A stretch of DNA of 64,000 nucleotides from Epinephelus fuscoguttatus. Lineage: Eukaryota > Chordata > Actinopteri > Perciformes > Serranidae. The notes below the pieces were generated by a model. That model did not search any database and was not told the origin of the DNA. It saw only the letters and a program-made list of their open reading frames with translations. Position numbers and translations under genes: made by a program. The stretch is taken from the NCBI RefSeq assembly GCF_011397635.1, contig NC_064770.1, positions 26,863,603-26,927,602 of the forward strand, given 5' to 3'. Shown one piece after another: positions 1 through 12,200 of the stretch (position 1 is the stretch's first letter; each line of letters starts with the position of its first letter).

Positions 1-161
1 TGCAACATGTCAACAAGTTCTCAGTTATTTTCCCAGGTTTGTATTTTGTCAGTTTCATTTTCCTTCATCAAAGATTTGCCTTAACTCTAATATACATTGT
101 AGAAACTTAAATCTCACAAGCAAGATGACAACTGCCTGAATCTCTGTTGTGTGTTTTCAAG

Positions 162-3100
162 CCCCCAAACCTATGCAAGACGGATGGGGAGGTGGAGGTG
201 AAGAGCTGAACCTGTCGGGGGGTCAGTGGGATGCTGAGGAAGGAGACATGTGGAACAATGCTGCCTCCCAGGAGAGCAACTCCTCCTGTAACTCTTGGGG
301 CAATGCATCCAAAAAGGGCCCACAAAAGGTATGATGCAGAGCTGTTGTATATTAGAAACAATTTGACATTTTCATAGTAAGGTAATGTTAAGATAGTGTG
401 GCAATAATAATTTTCTGTCATCAGCTCTCCCAGGGAAAGGTCCCAGGGAAGCAAGAAGACGCCTGGATCATGAATCGTCTCATCAAACAGCTGACGGACA
501 TGGGCTTCCCTGTGAGTTGAAGTGACACTAAACTGCTGCACTGTTGGTCCTCGGCTCTGGGAAATGACACAGTTATATTTTTGTTATTAATGTATTTCTC
601 TTTACCTTCAATTGATGATGGTTGTTACAATTTACTATTGAGCGTTTCCCCTTTTAAGGGTGGAGAAATTGAAATGAGCATGTAAAGCCTCAAAGAGTGC
701 GTGTGAATTGATACCAATAACCCATTTATGAGGCTTATAGCGGTTATGAACTTATTCAGGATATGGTGTTTACATGAGCACAGAGAAACGAGGTTATTCA
801 TATTTCACCTGCTCATGAAAAAAACTAGTAACCCGGTTACTGATTACTGCATCTGTTTTCGCCTCTCTTGTAACGCTGCCCTCCACACCAGCGTCAGCCT
901 TTCACCGTTACTACCACTGCATATAGCACAGGGGAGTAGTGGACACATATCTTCGTCCACCCTTAGAATTATGGTTATTAAGCCTGCAGCTGTTGCTTGA
1001 TTAATTTATTTGGCAGACAACAGAAAATTATACAGCATCTTCTGATGATCAGTTCATCATTTTGAGTCACTTTTCTAAGAAACAATTACCTAAAGTTTCT
1101 GGTTTTGCTGGTCAGAGTAAACTAGACATTTGAAGACAGGACCCTGCGGTCTGGTGAATTGTGACAGGCATTTTTCACAATTTTCAGACATTTTATAGAT
1201 CAAATGATTAATTATTAATCTACAGATTGGACTATTTGTTGACATTTGTAACATGAGTCATGAACAGGGAAGTTTGAAGTTTGCTCATACCCTACTCTTT
1301 GGCATTGATTTGGTTCTGTATTACTGATGCTCTCTGGTTTATTCTGCAGAGGGATCCAGCAGAGGAGGCTCTGAAGAGCAACAACATGAGCCTGGACCAG
1401 GCCATGAGTGCCCTGCTGGAGAAGAAGACCGAGCTGGACAAGCGGGGGATGGGGATAGCCGGCCACGACTACAACAACGGGCTCATCAACAAGCCCATGA
1501 GCTGCCCTCGGCCTCCGCTTCTTTCCAAAGACCCCTCAGCAGACCCCCGCTTGCCCTTCATGGATAAGGTAACCTGTGTTTTTGAGTAAAAATATGCTGT
1601 GTATGAAATAGTTAATGTTGGTAGGAAATATTTAACTGGAGAGTTTGAATGGTGGCCCTGAGAAAAGTTGTTGAAAAACAGAGGATCCAAGTTAAATGTG
1701 AGAGAGGAAGCAACCTTAAATTTGTCCTTATCTTCTTAAGTATCATTACCATGTTGTTGTCTGGTGAGTAGGCATGTCACGGTAACAGAAATGTGGTCGT
1801 ATCTGTGAAATTCCACGATTCTCATGATCCAATTTGGCACCAGGGTAAAAAACAAAAACAAAACAATAAATACCATGAATTTAAACATAAACGTTCCTTC
1901 GTTAAAAATATTTAAATTGAAGTATTAGTCTATGTGGGATCATGATATTTTGCTGACAAAGAAACAAATTGATTTAAAGCCTACAGTATATTGTTAACAT
2001 GTTTCTACCTTGTTGTTGTTGTTGTTGTTCAGCACTTAAACATGTGAGATGTTACAGTTGGTCTTTGTGGTAAGCCAGTGGTCCCTCCCCTCCTCCACTG
2101 TGATCGGGTAATATTTGAGTGTGACAAGCACAGCGTTTACCCAAAGTTTAACATTTTTCAACTCTCTCAGAAAAAAAACCTCAGAACATCCAAAATGCTC
2201 AGCGCAGAACAGATGATCAGTGCCTCGTCCTGCTGCTAATGGTTGTAGTGTAGTGTAAATTCACGGCACTCACATTTCAGAGAATTAAAATACTACTCTG
2301 GCCTCAGATAAAAACCACTTCTCTTTTCAACCAGTCAAGGCGAAGCTGTGGCTGCAGCTGCCCTTGTTGTAGTTTCAGGTGTTGATGTTGTTCCTCCGTG
2401 CTGGGAGGCCTCTTCTTCTTCTTCTTCTTCTTCTTCTTCTTCTTCTTCTTCTTCTTTTGGCATTTAAAGGCAGACTAGAATATTTGTAGGTGTATATGCT
2501 GCCCCATCAGCTCCTGAAGAATTGCATCACCAGTACCTATGATACAGGGGAAAAACACTTTTTTTTTCTAGAAAATTGGCACCAACTTAATCCTGAAGTA
2601 TCGCCTCTCACGACATCCCTACTGGTGAGGGGGGATGCTCTTTATGCTCAGGAAATGCCAAATCAAAACAAATCCGCACAGTCTAAACCAGTCCCACCCC
2701 CTCTAACTCTACATGTTGCAAAAGCCAACATTGTTTTGGACATCATACATGACTTTTCTTGCATTTTCATTTTGTGACACCGTCTAAGTTTGTCTGTTGC
2801 AACATTGAGTAAAATATGTAAGACATTTCAAACCCATGAATGTGGATAATGATTCCAAGTCTTTCTATGGACCTGCTGGTACTCTGTGACCTTGTCAAGC
2901 TCACAGTGTTGGGACAGATGCTCAGAAACTGATAAGGAAAATGTATAACATGTTTGACTGAAGCAGAAGCTGACCGTCTCCCTTGACTCTTCCTCTGTCC
3001 AGCAGATGCAGGGTGGAATGTTTGGCGGTGCTGGAGCAGCACAAGCCCGGGCCATGCAGCAGCCGCAGCCGCCTCCTCAGCCGCCAGTGCCGCCTCTCAG

Positions 3101-6100
3101 TTCCTCTCAGCCTAGTCTACGTGCTCAAGTGCCTCAGTTTCTCTCCCCTCAGGTATATATATATACATGAGCACACACATACATGGCCCATATTTCTCAC
3201 TTACTATATAATGTATGCATGATAAATATTTTACATTCAGATTAGAGTCTTTAAAAACATCTCCACCCTGAGTTTCTCATTTATTATGAATCAGTTTAGA
3301 CCTCTTCAGACTTGACCTTAATGCTGCATTTCAGTATGGAACTTCATGATTTCATGTGTATGTGTGTATGCACCAACCACATGCTCTGTTTTACATTTTA
3401 ATTGTATTAAATCATTGTGTTTTAATGTGTTAATGCTTTTTTCCTTCAGGTTCAAGCACAGCTCTTACAGTTTGCAGCAAAAAACATTGGTCTGAATCCT
3501 GCACTTTTAACCTCACCAATAAACCCTCAACATATGACCCTTCTGAATCAACTTTACCAGCTGCAACTGGTGAGTCTCATTCAGCCTCATCTGCCCTCAG
3601 TTTTATGAGATACATTAGTTGTAATTGCCTGCAGCAGGCGCGCATGGCAAATATCCACAAAGACCAAGTGCATGCTGAGCATTTTTAATTGGACTGTGAA
3701 TTTATTACTTCAGTGTTTTTGGTACATGTACATTAAGCCATATTATTACTGTTGAGTTATAACTGGATATAAAGACACAGTGACATCTTTTGACATTGAA
3801 ACCTCACTTCTGTCTGACACACAGGCGTACCAGCGTTTACAAATTCAGCAGCAAATGTTGCAGGCGCAGCGCAACGTTTCTGGCCCCATTCGACAACAAG
3901 AGCAGCAAGTAAGTTTCCCTCTTAACCTGAAGTTTTCTCTTCTCTCCTGCAAAATTCACTGAGTTATAGTTATTTTACCTAAATAAAGCTGCTTGTGATG
4001 TGAAAACTGTCCAGGCCATTATAAAATCCTAAACATGTCTCTATTGTGATCTTTTCCCAGGTTGCACGTACAATCAATAACATGCAGCAGCAGATCCAAC
4101 AGCACCAGCGTCAGCTGGCCCAGGCCCTGCTGATGAAGCAGCAGCAACAGCAACCGCCCCCTTCCCACTCGGGCCTGCATCCTGGCGGGGCCAAATCCAC
4201 CCTGGATTCATTTCCAGGTCACCCCCAGGCTCCAGGCCTCCCTGACCTGCAGACCAAAGAGCCGCAGTCATCGCCCAACACCTACAGCCCCTACACTCTC
4301 TGTGAGTGGTGCTAACCTGCTCTTTGAATGTCGAATAAGTAACGCTGCACTGAACCTGGTGGGCTTTTGTCGTAACACATCTCTGTCTCCTCAGCTGGAC
4401 TGAATCCAAACATGAATGTAAACTGCATGGAGGTGGGAGGTCTGTCTATGAAGGAACCTCCACAGCCTCAATCACGTCTGTCGCAGTGGACACATCCCAA
4501 CTCCATTGAAAGCCTCTCTGGAGGCTCCTCTCCTCTAGAGCCCAACATGGGCAAGCATGGTGAGAAAGGAAAGGGCGTCCTGCATACTTAGAAACGAAAA
4601 GTCCCCACCTGACTCAAAGGTTATATTTATCTTGTTTCCTGTTTTTACATTGAACCCCTTTCACACCAAGGACCAGATGCAGACTCTTTCATTGTTTACT
4701 TGGTTGGGGGGAAAAAAATCCCAAATATTTCCCACATTTCACTGATGTCTACTTCCGCACGTTCATAAACGTTTAATTTCACTTCTTTCAGGTGCCAACC
4801 TGGGCCCCCCCGGTAAGCCCCCTCAGCTGGAGGACTCTTACAGCCCCTACAACCTGATGTCCAGCTCAGAGTCTCCTACCAGCCCCCTGGTCCCCCCAGA
4901 CAGCTGGGGACAGGGCAAGAGCAGCAGCGACAAGATGGCCAATGGGACCAATATCAACTGGCCACCAGGTGAGGAACACTTGAAGTTGTCTCTGTGGATG
5001 GGTAATCCTGATTTGGGTACAGCCCTAGATGTGGCTACCGTGACATCACCCACTGGTATGTGTAGAGTTTTGGCATTTTGGCCGTCGCCATCTTAGGTTT
5101 TTTGGAGCCTCAATAAAAATGGAAATGAGTGTGTTATATAAAGATTCAGGTGACCAGCTGGTTGGTAGCAGCCAGTTAATACAGATATTAGATAATTAAT
5201 AGGTCATGTTTTAATTTTGTTGTTTTGATTTTCAGAGTTCTGCCCCGGTGTGCCCTGGAAGGGCCTCCAGAATATTGACCCTGAGACCGACCCCAACGTG
5301 ACCCCCGGCAGTGTCCCCAGCGGGCCCACTATCAACACCAACATCCAAGATGTCAACCGCTACCTGCTGCGGGACAGGAGCGGAGGTGAGCGCAGGGTTA
5401 AATAGAGATGTCTCAGTAAGATACTTCATGAAATATTTTTGTGTATTGGTCCTGAATTATGTGAAGTTTGATAGAACAAGCTGTGTCCCCGTGTGTTTTG
5501 TACAAAATTGTCTGATAGTATCATGCAACTGCTGCCACCAGAGAGCATGCTTCTTATTCTTTTGTTTTTCATTTTCCTACTTTTAACTGTTTCTATAATC
5601 ATTGTCATTTACCAGTTTATACTCTTCTCTTCTTTAAGCGTACTGTCATCATTTGTAGTGCATTTTTCCTTTACTCCATTTTCTCTTTCTATTTTTTCCT
5701 TATTTGTTTGTGTTTGTCTATTTGTTTGTGTTGATGGCATCGGCTTAGGCTCCTCTCCCACTTCATCTCAGAACGAGGCTCTGCCTCCGTCCAGTGATTG
5801 GCCAGTCAGTGCCTACACTAGCTCGTTCAGTCTGTCGTCCCCGGAGACGGACGATGCAGGTACATGGTTTATCCATAACCTTCTCCTCCCCACATTGCAG
5901 TGGCTGAATCACTGCAAATCGACATTATGCTCTCCCTCCTGTTAGTGTAACAACCAGGGCTGCAACTGCTCACTGGAGAACCACGTCTCTCCTGTCCACT
6001 CAAGCTCCTGATTAGATATGATCCTCTTTAAGCTTCTCCCTGTCCACTTTGTGGTGTTATTGTATCTAGTGTATGTCCTTCCTCCTTGTGTGTGGCATGG

Positions 6101-9100
6101 GAAGTGCTGTCCTTTGGATAATATGAAACTTTTCTGATCATATCGCTCTGCAGGACTCTTTCCTGTGGGAGCAGCAGTCCTTCGGTCACTTGATCCCGCA
6201 GACCAACCTTTCCCTCACTCTTTTCCACCCAGGTAAACTGTCAGAGATGAAATCTACTTGGTCTCCAGGCCCCATTTCTCACAGCCAGGCCTCTCTGTCC
6301 CACGAGCTGTGGAAGGTCCCCCAGGGCCCCCGGAGCAGTACCACGGCCCCTTCCCGACCCCCACCTGGCCTCACCAACACCAAGCCTTCAACCTGGGGTG
6401 GCAGCTCCTTAGGTCTGGCCCAGGGCTGGAGCAGCTCTTACACCACAGGTAGGCTGATAGTGAAATATATAAAAGCCAGGCATCAGTGTTTGTAATGCTT
6501 CTCTCTGCTGTTGTTTCCTCCTGAAAGCACATTATCAGTCAAAGAAATTCAAGCAAATATTTCAGGGTTAAATAAAACAATCAAACTGGCCAAGCTGTAA
6601 CTCTGTTAGGAATAGTTGAACCATTTGGCTCCAAAACATGTTGACATGTTTTTGTCCTTCATGTGAAAATATCTGACTTAAAAAATTGATATAAAAACAG
6701 TTGAGCCACAAAGCTTAAGACGTTTCTTTCTGTTGTAAAATGCGAGTTAAGTAAAGGTCAGATTATGGAGCCATATTGTGTTAGTATGTGTACGGTTGTA
6801 AAGTTCACAGTGTGAGCGTACTCATAAGTACAAGCTGCACTTTGATGTGGCATACAACCACAGGCCAATTCTGAAGGTACATAGTGAACAGGATTGACAA
6901 CGACTGAAAAAGATCTTGTCGTGGTTAAGCAGGTGTCAACTGTCACTGGGTGGAAATTGACACCACCCACTCAGTGTTTGTAACTGATTTTGGTTTCTTA
7001 TAAGCTTGTTCAGTGTTGGCATCTTTGTGTTTCTCTCTTGTACACAGCAGGTACCACATGGAGTACAGACAGTTCCACCAGGACCAGTAGCTGGCTGGTT
7101 CTGAGGAACCTCACTCCACAGGTACCAGTTTACAATCAACTTCTTCCTCTTAGCCTTTGAAAGAATACTTCACCCACAGAATCATCATTTGTATATCAAC
7201 TACTCACTACATGTTAGGTTGAATTTGTGAGGAAAACTTTGCTTTACCTCACTTCATCAAGAATGTTTGCTGTTGGATTGAGACCAGTGTTTCCCCAAGG
7301 ATTTTTTTCCAGAACCAGTGCTGAAGTTCCACTAGAAGATTTCTGGCATGTCCCCTGTCATGCAAAGGGCTTTCAACACATATTTGTACACAGTTGTAGA
7401 TGTCGAATTACTTTCAATGAAATGCTTCCCATGCAGTTACAATCACTCCTGTATGTGGAGGCAGAACATCTAGTGTTTCAGTCAATATAGTAACTCTGAC
7501 ATTGCTCCTGAAAACAATGGATAACTGTTAACAGCTACCCTCATTAAAATTGTATCCAAGTAGCTCGAGGTTTTTAAGTAAACGACACTGTAGCGAACCC
7601 CAGGCCAGAGAAGGGTGAAACGTACTGATGTTTCCAAAAGTCTTTAATTATGTTCAGCCATCAAGAAACAAGAGCTTGATATTGCAGAGTAAAATTACTC
7701 TTCTCCCCTCCTTTGTCCTCAAACTTTTCTGCCTCTATATCCTGTTTCGGCTCGGAGAAGCCGTCAAAATAAAAGCCCCATAGGATCAAAGAAAAAGGGA
7801 CCGCCAGAATTAAGGCTGACAGGAAGTATTTTCAACCTTAGCTTCAACCTTATTCACTTAGTTTGCCTTTTGAAGTCATTTGCAGACATCAAAACCCCAA
7901 AGTGTTACAACCGCCCCCGGTCTCACCTAATCAACCCTGCGCTTCAGAGAAAAGACGACTCAAATCCTGGAGACAAAGAGCTGGTATACATAAAGATGTC
8001 GTGAATGTAAATACTGTCAGGTGCAGTGGAGTGTATCGCAGCCGCTACAGAAGCTTTCAGTGCAGTGTGTGTGTGTGTGTCACAAGCAAGGAAAGAGAGA
8101 CGGTGTGTCTGCACTCAGGACAGGCAGGTGAGCTGGATGTCAGGTTAGCAGTGAACCATGAATGTAACAGTGAATGTTCAGTGTGAGCTACAGTTTGTCA
8201 GAACTGCCAGACCAGTGGCGCTATTTTAGTGGCTCGTAGAGAAATTGTTTCACATGTTTTGCATCATCTTATCAGACAAAACAACAGAACAAATATCCTC
8301 CACTAATGATCAGTGGCTGATTGATTGGAGCACCCTGACTTATAAGCTTCACTTATCCCTGGCTCTGGTTGCTTCAAATAGAGATAGCTATTTAATTGTG
8401 TATGGAGACATCTTTATGTTTTAGAAATACATACAGGGGAAACACTTGAGGCATGTGAGACAAATGTTTTCCTCACAAATTGAAGGCAATATGAGATGAG
8501 GCCTCGATATACAAATGATTATTTTATGGGTGAAGTATTCCTTTAAGCATTTAGGCCTCACAGAGAGTTAACTGTGTCTGTCCACTAATGGTCTCCCTCT
8601 GTCTGTGTGCCTGTTTACGTCCTAGATTGATGGTTCGACTCTGCGTACACTGTGCATGCAACACGGCCCCCTCATCACATTCCACCTCAACCTGACGCAG
8701 GGCAACGCTGTGGTGCGCTACAGCTCCAAGGACGAAGCTGCCAAGGCTCAGAAGTCCCTGCACATGTACGCCTCTGAATGACCCACCTCAAGGTGTTTGG
8801 CTCAGTTGATCTGTAGGAAGTTTTAACCATTACTCATGTGTCATTCTTCTCTCACTTCTGTCCAGGTGCGTGCTCGGGAACACCACCATCCTGGCAGAGT
8901 TTGCTGGGGAAGAGGACGTTAACCGCTTCTTTGCACAGGGCCAGTCGCTTGGCGTGACGACTAGCTGGCAGGCCACTCCAGGCACCAATCAGACAAGGAT
9001 GGGCGGGGCCGGGTCCGGAGCCTCCCATCCCATCGGTCACTCCCCCCACTGGAACAACAACAACAACGGCAGCAGCAGCAGTAGCGGCGGCCTGGGAACA

Positions 9101-9259
9101 GGTGGAGCAAAGACGGGCGGAGAGTTGCTGTGGGGTGGTGTGCAGCAGTATTCCAGCCTGTGGGGACCCCCGAGCGGAGAGGAGGGACGGGTCATGGGGA
9201 GTCCCACCCCAATCAATACGCTGCTGCCTGGGGACCTGCTGAGCGGGGAGTCCATGTAG
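162..9259 (+). CDS. tnrc6c: TNRC6C (GW182 family) 3' part, 15 exons
   Basis: Scaffold of the miRNA-induced silencing complex; it links Argonaute to PABP and the deadenylases in cytoplasmic P-bodies. The start lies upstream of the window. Exons: 162-328, 425-511, 1350-1568, 3003-3152, 3450-3569, 3825-3908, 4061-4301, 4395-4559, 4792-4968, 5236-5385, 5749-5859, 6233-6448, 7051-7121, 8626-8765, 8866-9259 (stop TAG), about 830 codons, all phases matching. Exons 2-3 carry the UBA-like domain ([11 protein letters not shown], then [17 protein letters not shown]). Exons 6-7 are Gln-rich. The PAM2 motif spans exons 9-10 ([17 protein letters not shown]). Exons 13-15 form the RRM ([46 protein letters not shown]). 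The C-terminus [19 protein letters not shown] matches TNRC6C rather than 6A or 6B as I know them. Trp pairs typical of the silencing domain (STW, TTW, SSW) are visible. Confidence 0.95.
1769..2631. mobile_element. Non-autonomous hAT-type transposon in a tnrc6c intron
   Basis: The insert is flanked by a perfect 8-bp direct repeat, CTGGTGAG, at 1761-1768 and 2632-2639. The ends are inverted copies (TAGGCATGTC at left; the right end read backwards is TAGGGATGTC). An 8-bp target duplication is the hAT hallmark. It contains no transposase ORF and carries a CTT microsatellite. Confidence 0.8.
2410..2457. repeat. CTT/TTC microsatellite
   Basis: About 16 uninterrupted CTT units inside the hAT-type element. 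Confidence 0.95.
7159..8545. mobile_element. MITE-like element with inverted ends, tnrc6c intron
   Basis: The left end GAATACTTCACCCACAGAAT (7163 on) returns as an inverted copy at 8506-8545 (GGGTGAAGTATTCCTTTAA), about 40 bp of matching terminal inverted repeat. The right edge shows TTAA, the left edge a mutated TTGA. No transposase is visible, so it is non-autonomous. Related copies lie at 18893 and 40799. Confidence 0.65.
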
Positions 9260-12200
9260 AAGAGAACAGCCCCGGCGTAACAAACACCAACAGGAGCAAA
9301 AATCTTGCAAATCATTGTGGAGATAATCAGTGTGGCTGTAATGGTGAAAAGGAGAGACGAGAGGAGGGCGGGGCTACATCCTCGCTGCTCACCCTCGCCA
9401 ACCTCCTCTGCTCCCTTTTGTTTTTAAATGACATTTCAGTTGCAGTTGTTTTGTGAATCTCGCTGAGAGATTTTGGTCACAGTGTTCAGCTTTTACTTTT
9501 GGAGACACAGGAAGAAGTCTCTCATTCAACAAAGAAAGAGAACTTTTTACAGAACTTTTGGGAACTCGCCGTGTGAAACATGTACTTCAGTTCAAACTGA
9601 CACGACGATGAGCTGCCATCTTTAAACTTGCGTAATCCCTCTCTGCCTTTTCTGGCAATCATACTGCACCTCAGAGATCCATGAAAAGGCGTCATTCCCA
9701 AAGTAAAAACCCTTCAATCAGAGTGGTTGTCGAACTTTCAGCTGGTCCAGACTCAACATTTGTTTCTCTCAGCACTAATATTAGCCTTAACCTCTTTCCT
9801 GCCCTGCTATCCTCACTCACTCTGTACTTGGTGAAGAAGCATACGGACACTTGCACACCCTTATTTCTGAGCCAGTGAAACCTGAGTGGAGAGTACAGTG
9901 CTGCTGCGGCTCAACGCAAGCAACCACGGCTCGCGACTTCAGTGCATTTTTGCAAGCGGATTGAGTTCCCCACACGACGCTCAAAGGGAATGATGCAACT
10001 CTGTTCGCCGTGTTCAAGCCATTTATTTTTGTAGTGTTTTTTTTTCTTCTTCTCCTCCTTGAACCATTGCAAAACAAAGCTAAGAAATGATATTATTCAA
10101 AATGTGTCTGTCAATCTTACCCAGTGGGAGGAGAGATTCGGGGGTCGTCGCATGTACAGTTACGGACGTGACGAACAATGAAATGAACCACTGCTATTAC
10201 TATGGAACTGTAAAGACAAACACTTCAATGCACCTCAACTCGTCTGCGGGCAACTCGCAGTTTGGTCTCAGTCTCGGACCCTCTCACTGATGTTGTGGAA
10301 AACCTCAAATCGTAAACGTTTCCTACCGGTGTGTGTTTCCCACCATTTCAAGTGACGTGCAATATAAGCCACAGACTACCGTCCAAGCACCCTACCATGA
10401 CCTCTCGCAGAGAAGAGAGGAGACTGTAAGGAATGACTGAACTGCAAAAACGCTATCTTCCCTGCAACCCCCCGCAGCCCCCCCCCACCCTAAAACTGCC
10501 ACTACTACCCTTCATCTCCCCTTTGAGAGTGTGTGAGCTCAGGAGAGGAGCAAGCTGGTCTTCAACCACCTTCTGTCCAAGACACAAGGACGTACACACA
10601 AAGCACTTCTTCAGCCAGCCTACTCTCCACACTTATGCCAGTGACTAGTTTTGGGGGAGACGGAGGGACAGGTGTGTGTGTGTTTCTGCGTATGTGTGAG
10701 TGTGCGTGTGTGCTTGGGGAGAAGGCATCAAACCAAAACGAGAGGAGCCTGTTTTCCTTTTTAACCAGAAGACCAGATGACCTTTTTTTTTTTTTCTTCT
10801 TCTTCTTCTTTGCCCAAATTTGCATCGGTAGGAAAGTCTGAAGCAAAGATTTGTGAATAGGTGGTCTATCATAGCACTTAGCAAGAGCGTCGCAGCTCGT
10901 TACACCCTTAATGCCAACGAATAGAAGAAAGGAGAAGCAACACTGGCAAATAAAAACTGAAAAAAGACAAAAAAGCAATCTGCTTAGTGGCTTCTCTATA
11001 TACTTATTTTTTAACTTAACATGGATGTGAAGATTTTGTTTTTTCTTTCAATCCTTCTTCCCTCAAGTCGGTGGGACCAGGAAGGATGTCAAACATGGTA
11101 GCAAAGTGAAGGGAAATACAAAGAAAGAACTAACTCAACTGACGATGGGTGCGGCAGGGAAAGACCCCAAAGCACTCACCCTCTTTGTCAAAGTAAATAT
11201 CACTGTTACATTGCATACTTTGAAATCTTTAGCCTTGGTGTCTGGAAAAACGCTCGACGTGTTTATGTTCTACTGGATCCAGCAGGGAGGATCGCCATCT
11301 TCTTCGTCCTTTTTTGTTTCTTTCTTTCTATTGGAGGCCCTGCCAACCTGTGTGATAGTGTGGCCACTGAGTGCCTGCCTGCTGCGGAGTGCAGTGCTCT
11401 GCAGCAGCCCTCACCCCCGCCCTCCCCCACCTTCGCTCGCCGCCTCCCTGCGGATCCCTACAGACTGGCTTCCCTCCTCTTCCTCCCCCAACCTCCCCCT
11501 CCTTTCCCCTCGGCCTCCAGGCCAAGAGCAGCTCTTTCAGAACTGGCCCACCTGTATTAAATTTACTACTACTGCTGCGCCAGAGTCTGTCCTCAGCAAC
11601 CTCCAACTCTCTCTTTGTTTCTCTCCTGCAAGGATCACTTTAGCCAGAGATGGAGGCGTTTGATGTGTTTTTGTTTTTTCTTGGTTTCACTTATGGAATT
11701 GCCAGTGTGCATTTTTATTTGATTGTTGTCATGAAGTTTGCTGATATTGTTGCTGTTATCATTGATGATATAGATAATGATTGTTTTCTGATGATGATGA
11801 TTTCATGGCTTTTTAATATTTGGTCTTTATGCAGTGTTCAGCTTCTCTCCTGCCCTTCCCACTGCCTCCGAGGCAGAAGCGGTGTGTAGTGTAGAGGCGA
11901 GGCCACGCGACACGCTGCGGATCTCAGTAGAAACAGGCTGGTGGGGGAGTTCTTACGCGGGCTTGTTGGCGTCAGACAGGGGGTTTTGAAGAGTCAAGTG
12001 GGGGAAAGGTTGTGTAGTCAAGGGTCCTCCAGGATAGTGAGCCAACTTCCTCTGTCCATCCTGGGGCACCTCCGCTCTATGTTGTCTCATAACACACACA
12101 TCCTTTAGTGTTGATGGGCCTCACTCACACTGGTGCTTTATGTTTAACTCTGGGAGCACTCAGTTACACTTAGAACCACCTCAACTGACAACAGCCTTCC

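Noticed and set aside
107-541. 144-codon open frame on the minus strand
   Set aside because: It is the complement of tnrc6c exons and an intron; splice sites and homology support the plus strand.
5493-5945. 150-codon plus-strand frame with hydrophobic N-terminus
   Set aside because: Mostly intron sequence (T-rich polypyrimidine) read through into tnrc6c exon 11.
8852-9310. 152-codon minus-strand frame
   Set aside because: Antisense shadow of the last tnrc6c coding exon.
11106-11663. 185-codon plus-strand frame with Pro/Ser-rich sequence
   Set aside because: It lies in the tnrc6c 3'UTR and has a composition-driven open frame with no domain and no splice context.
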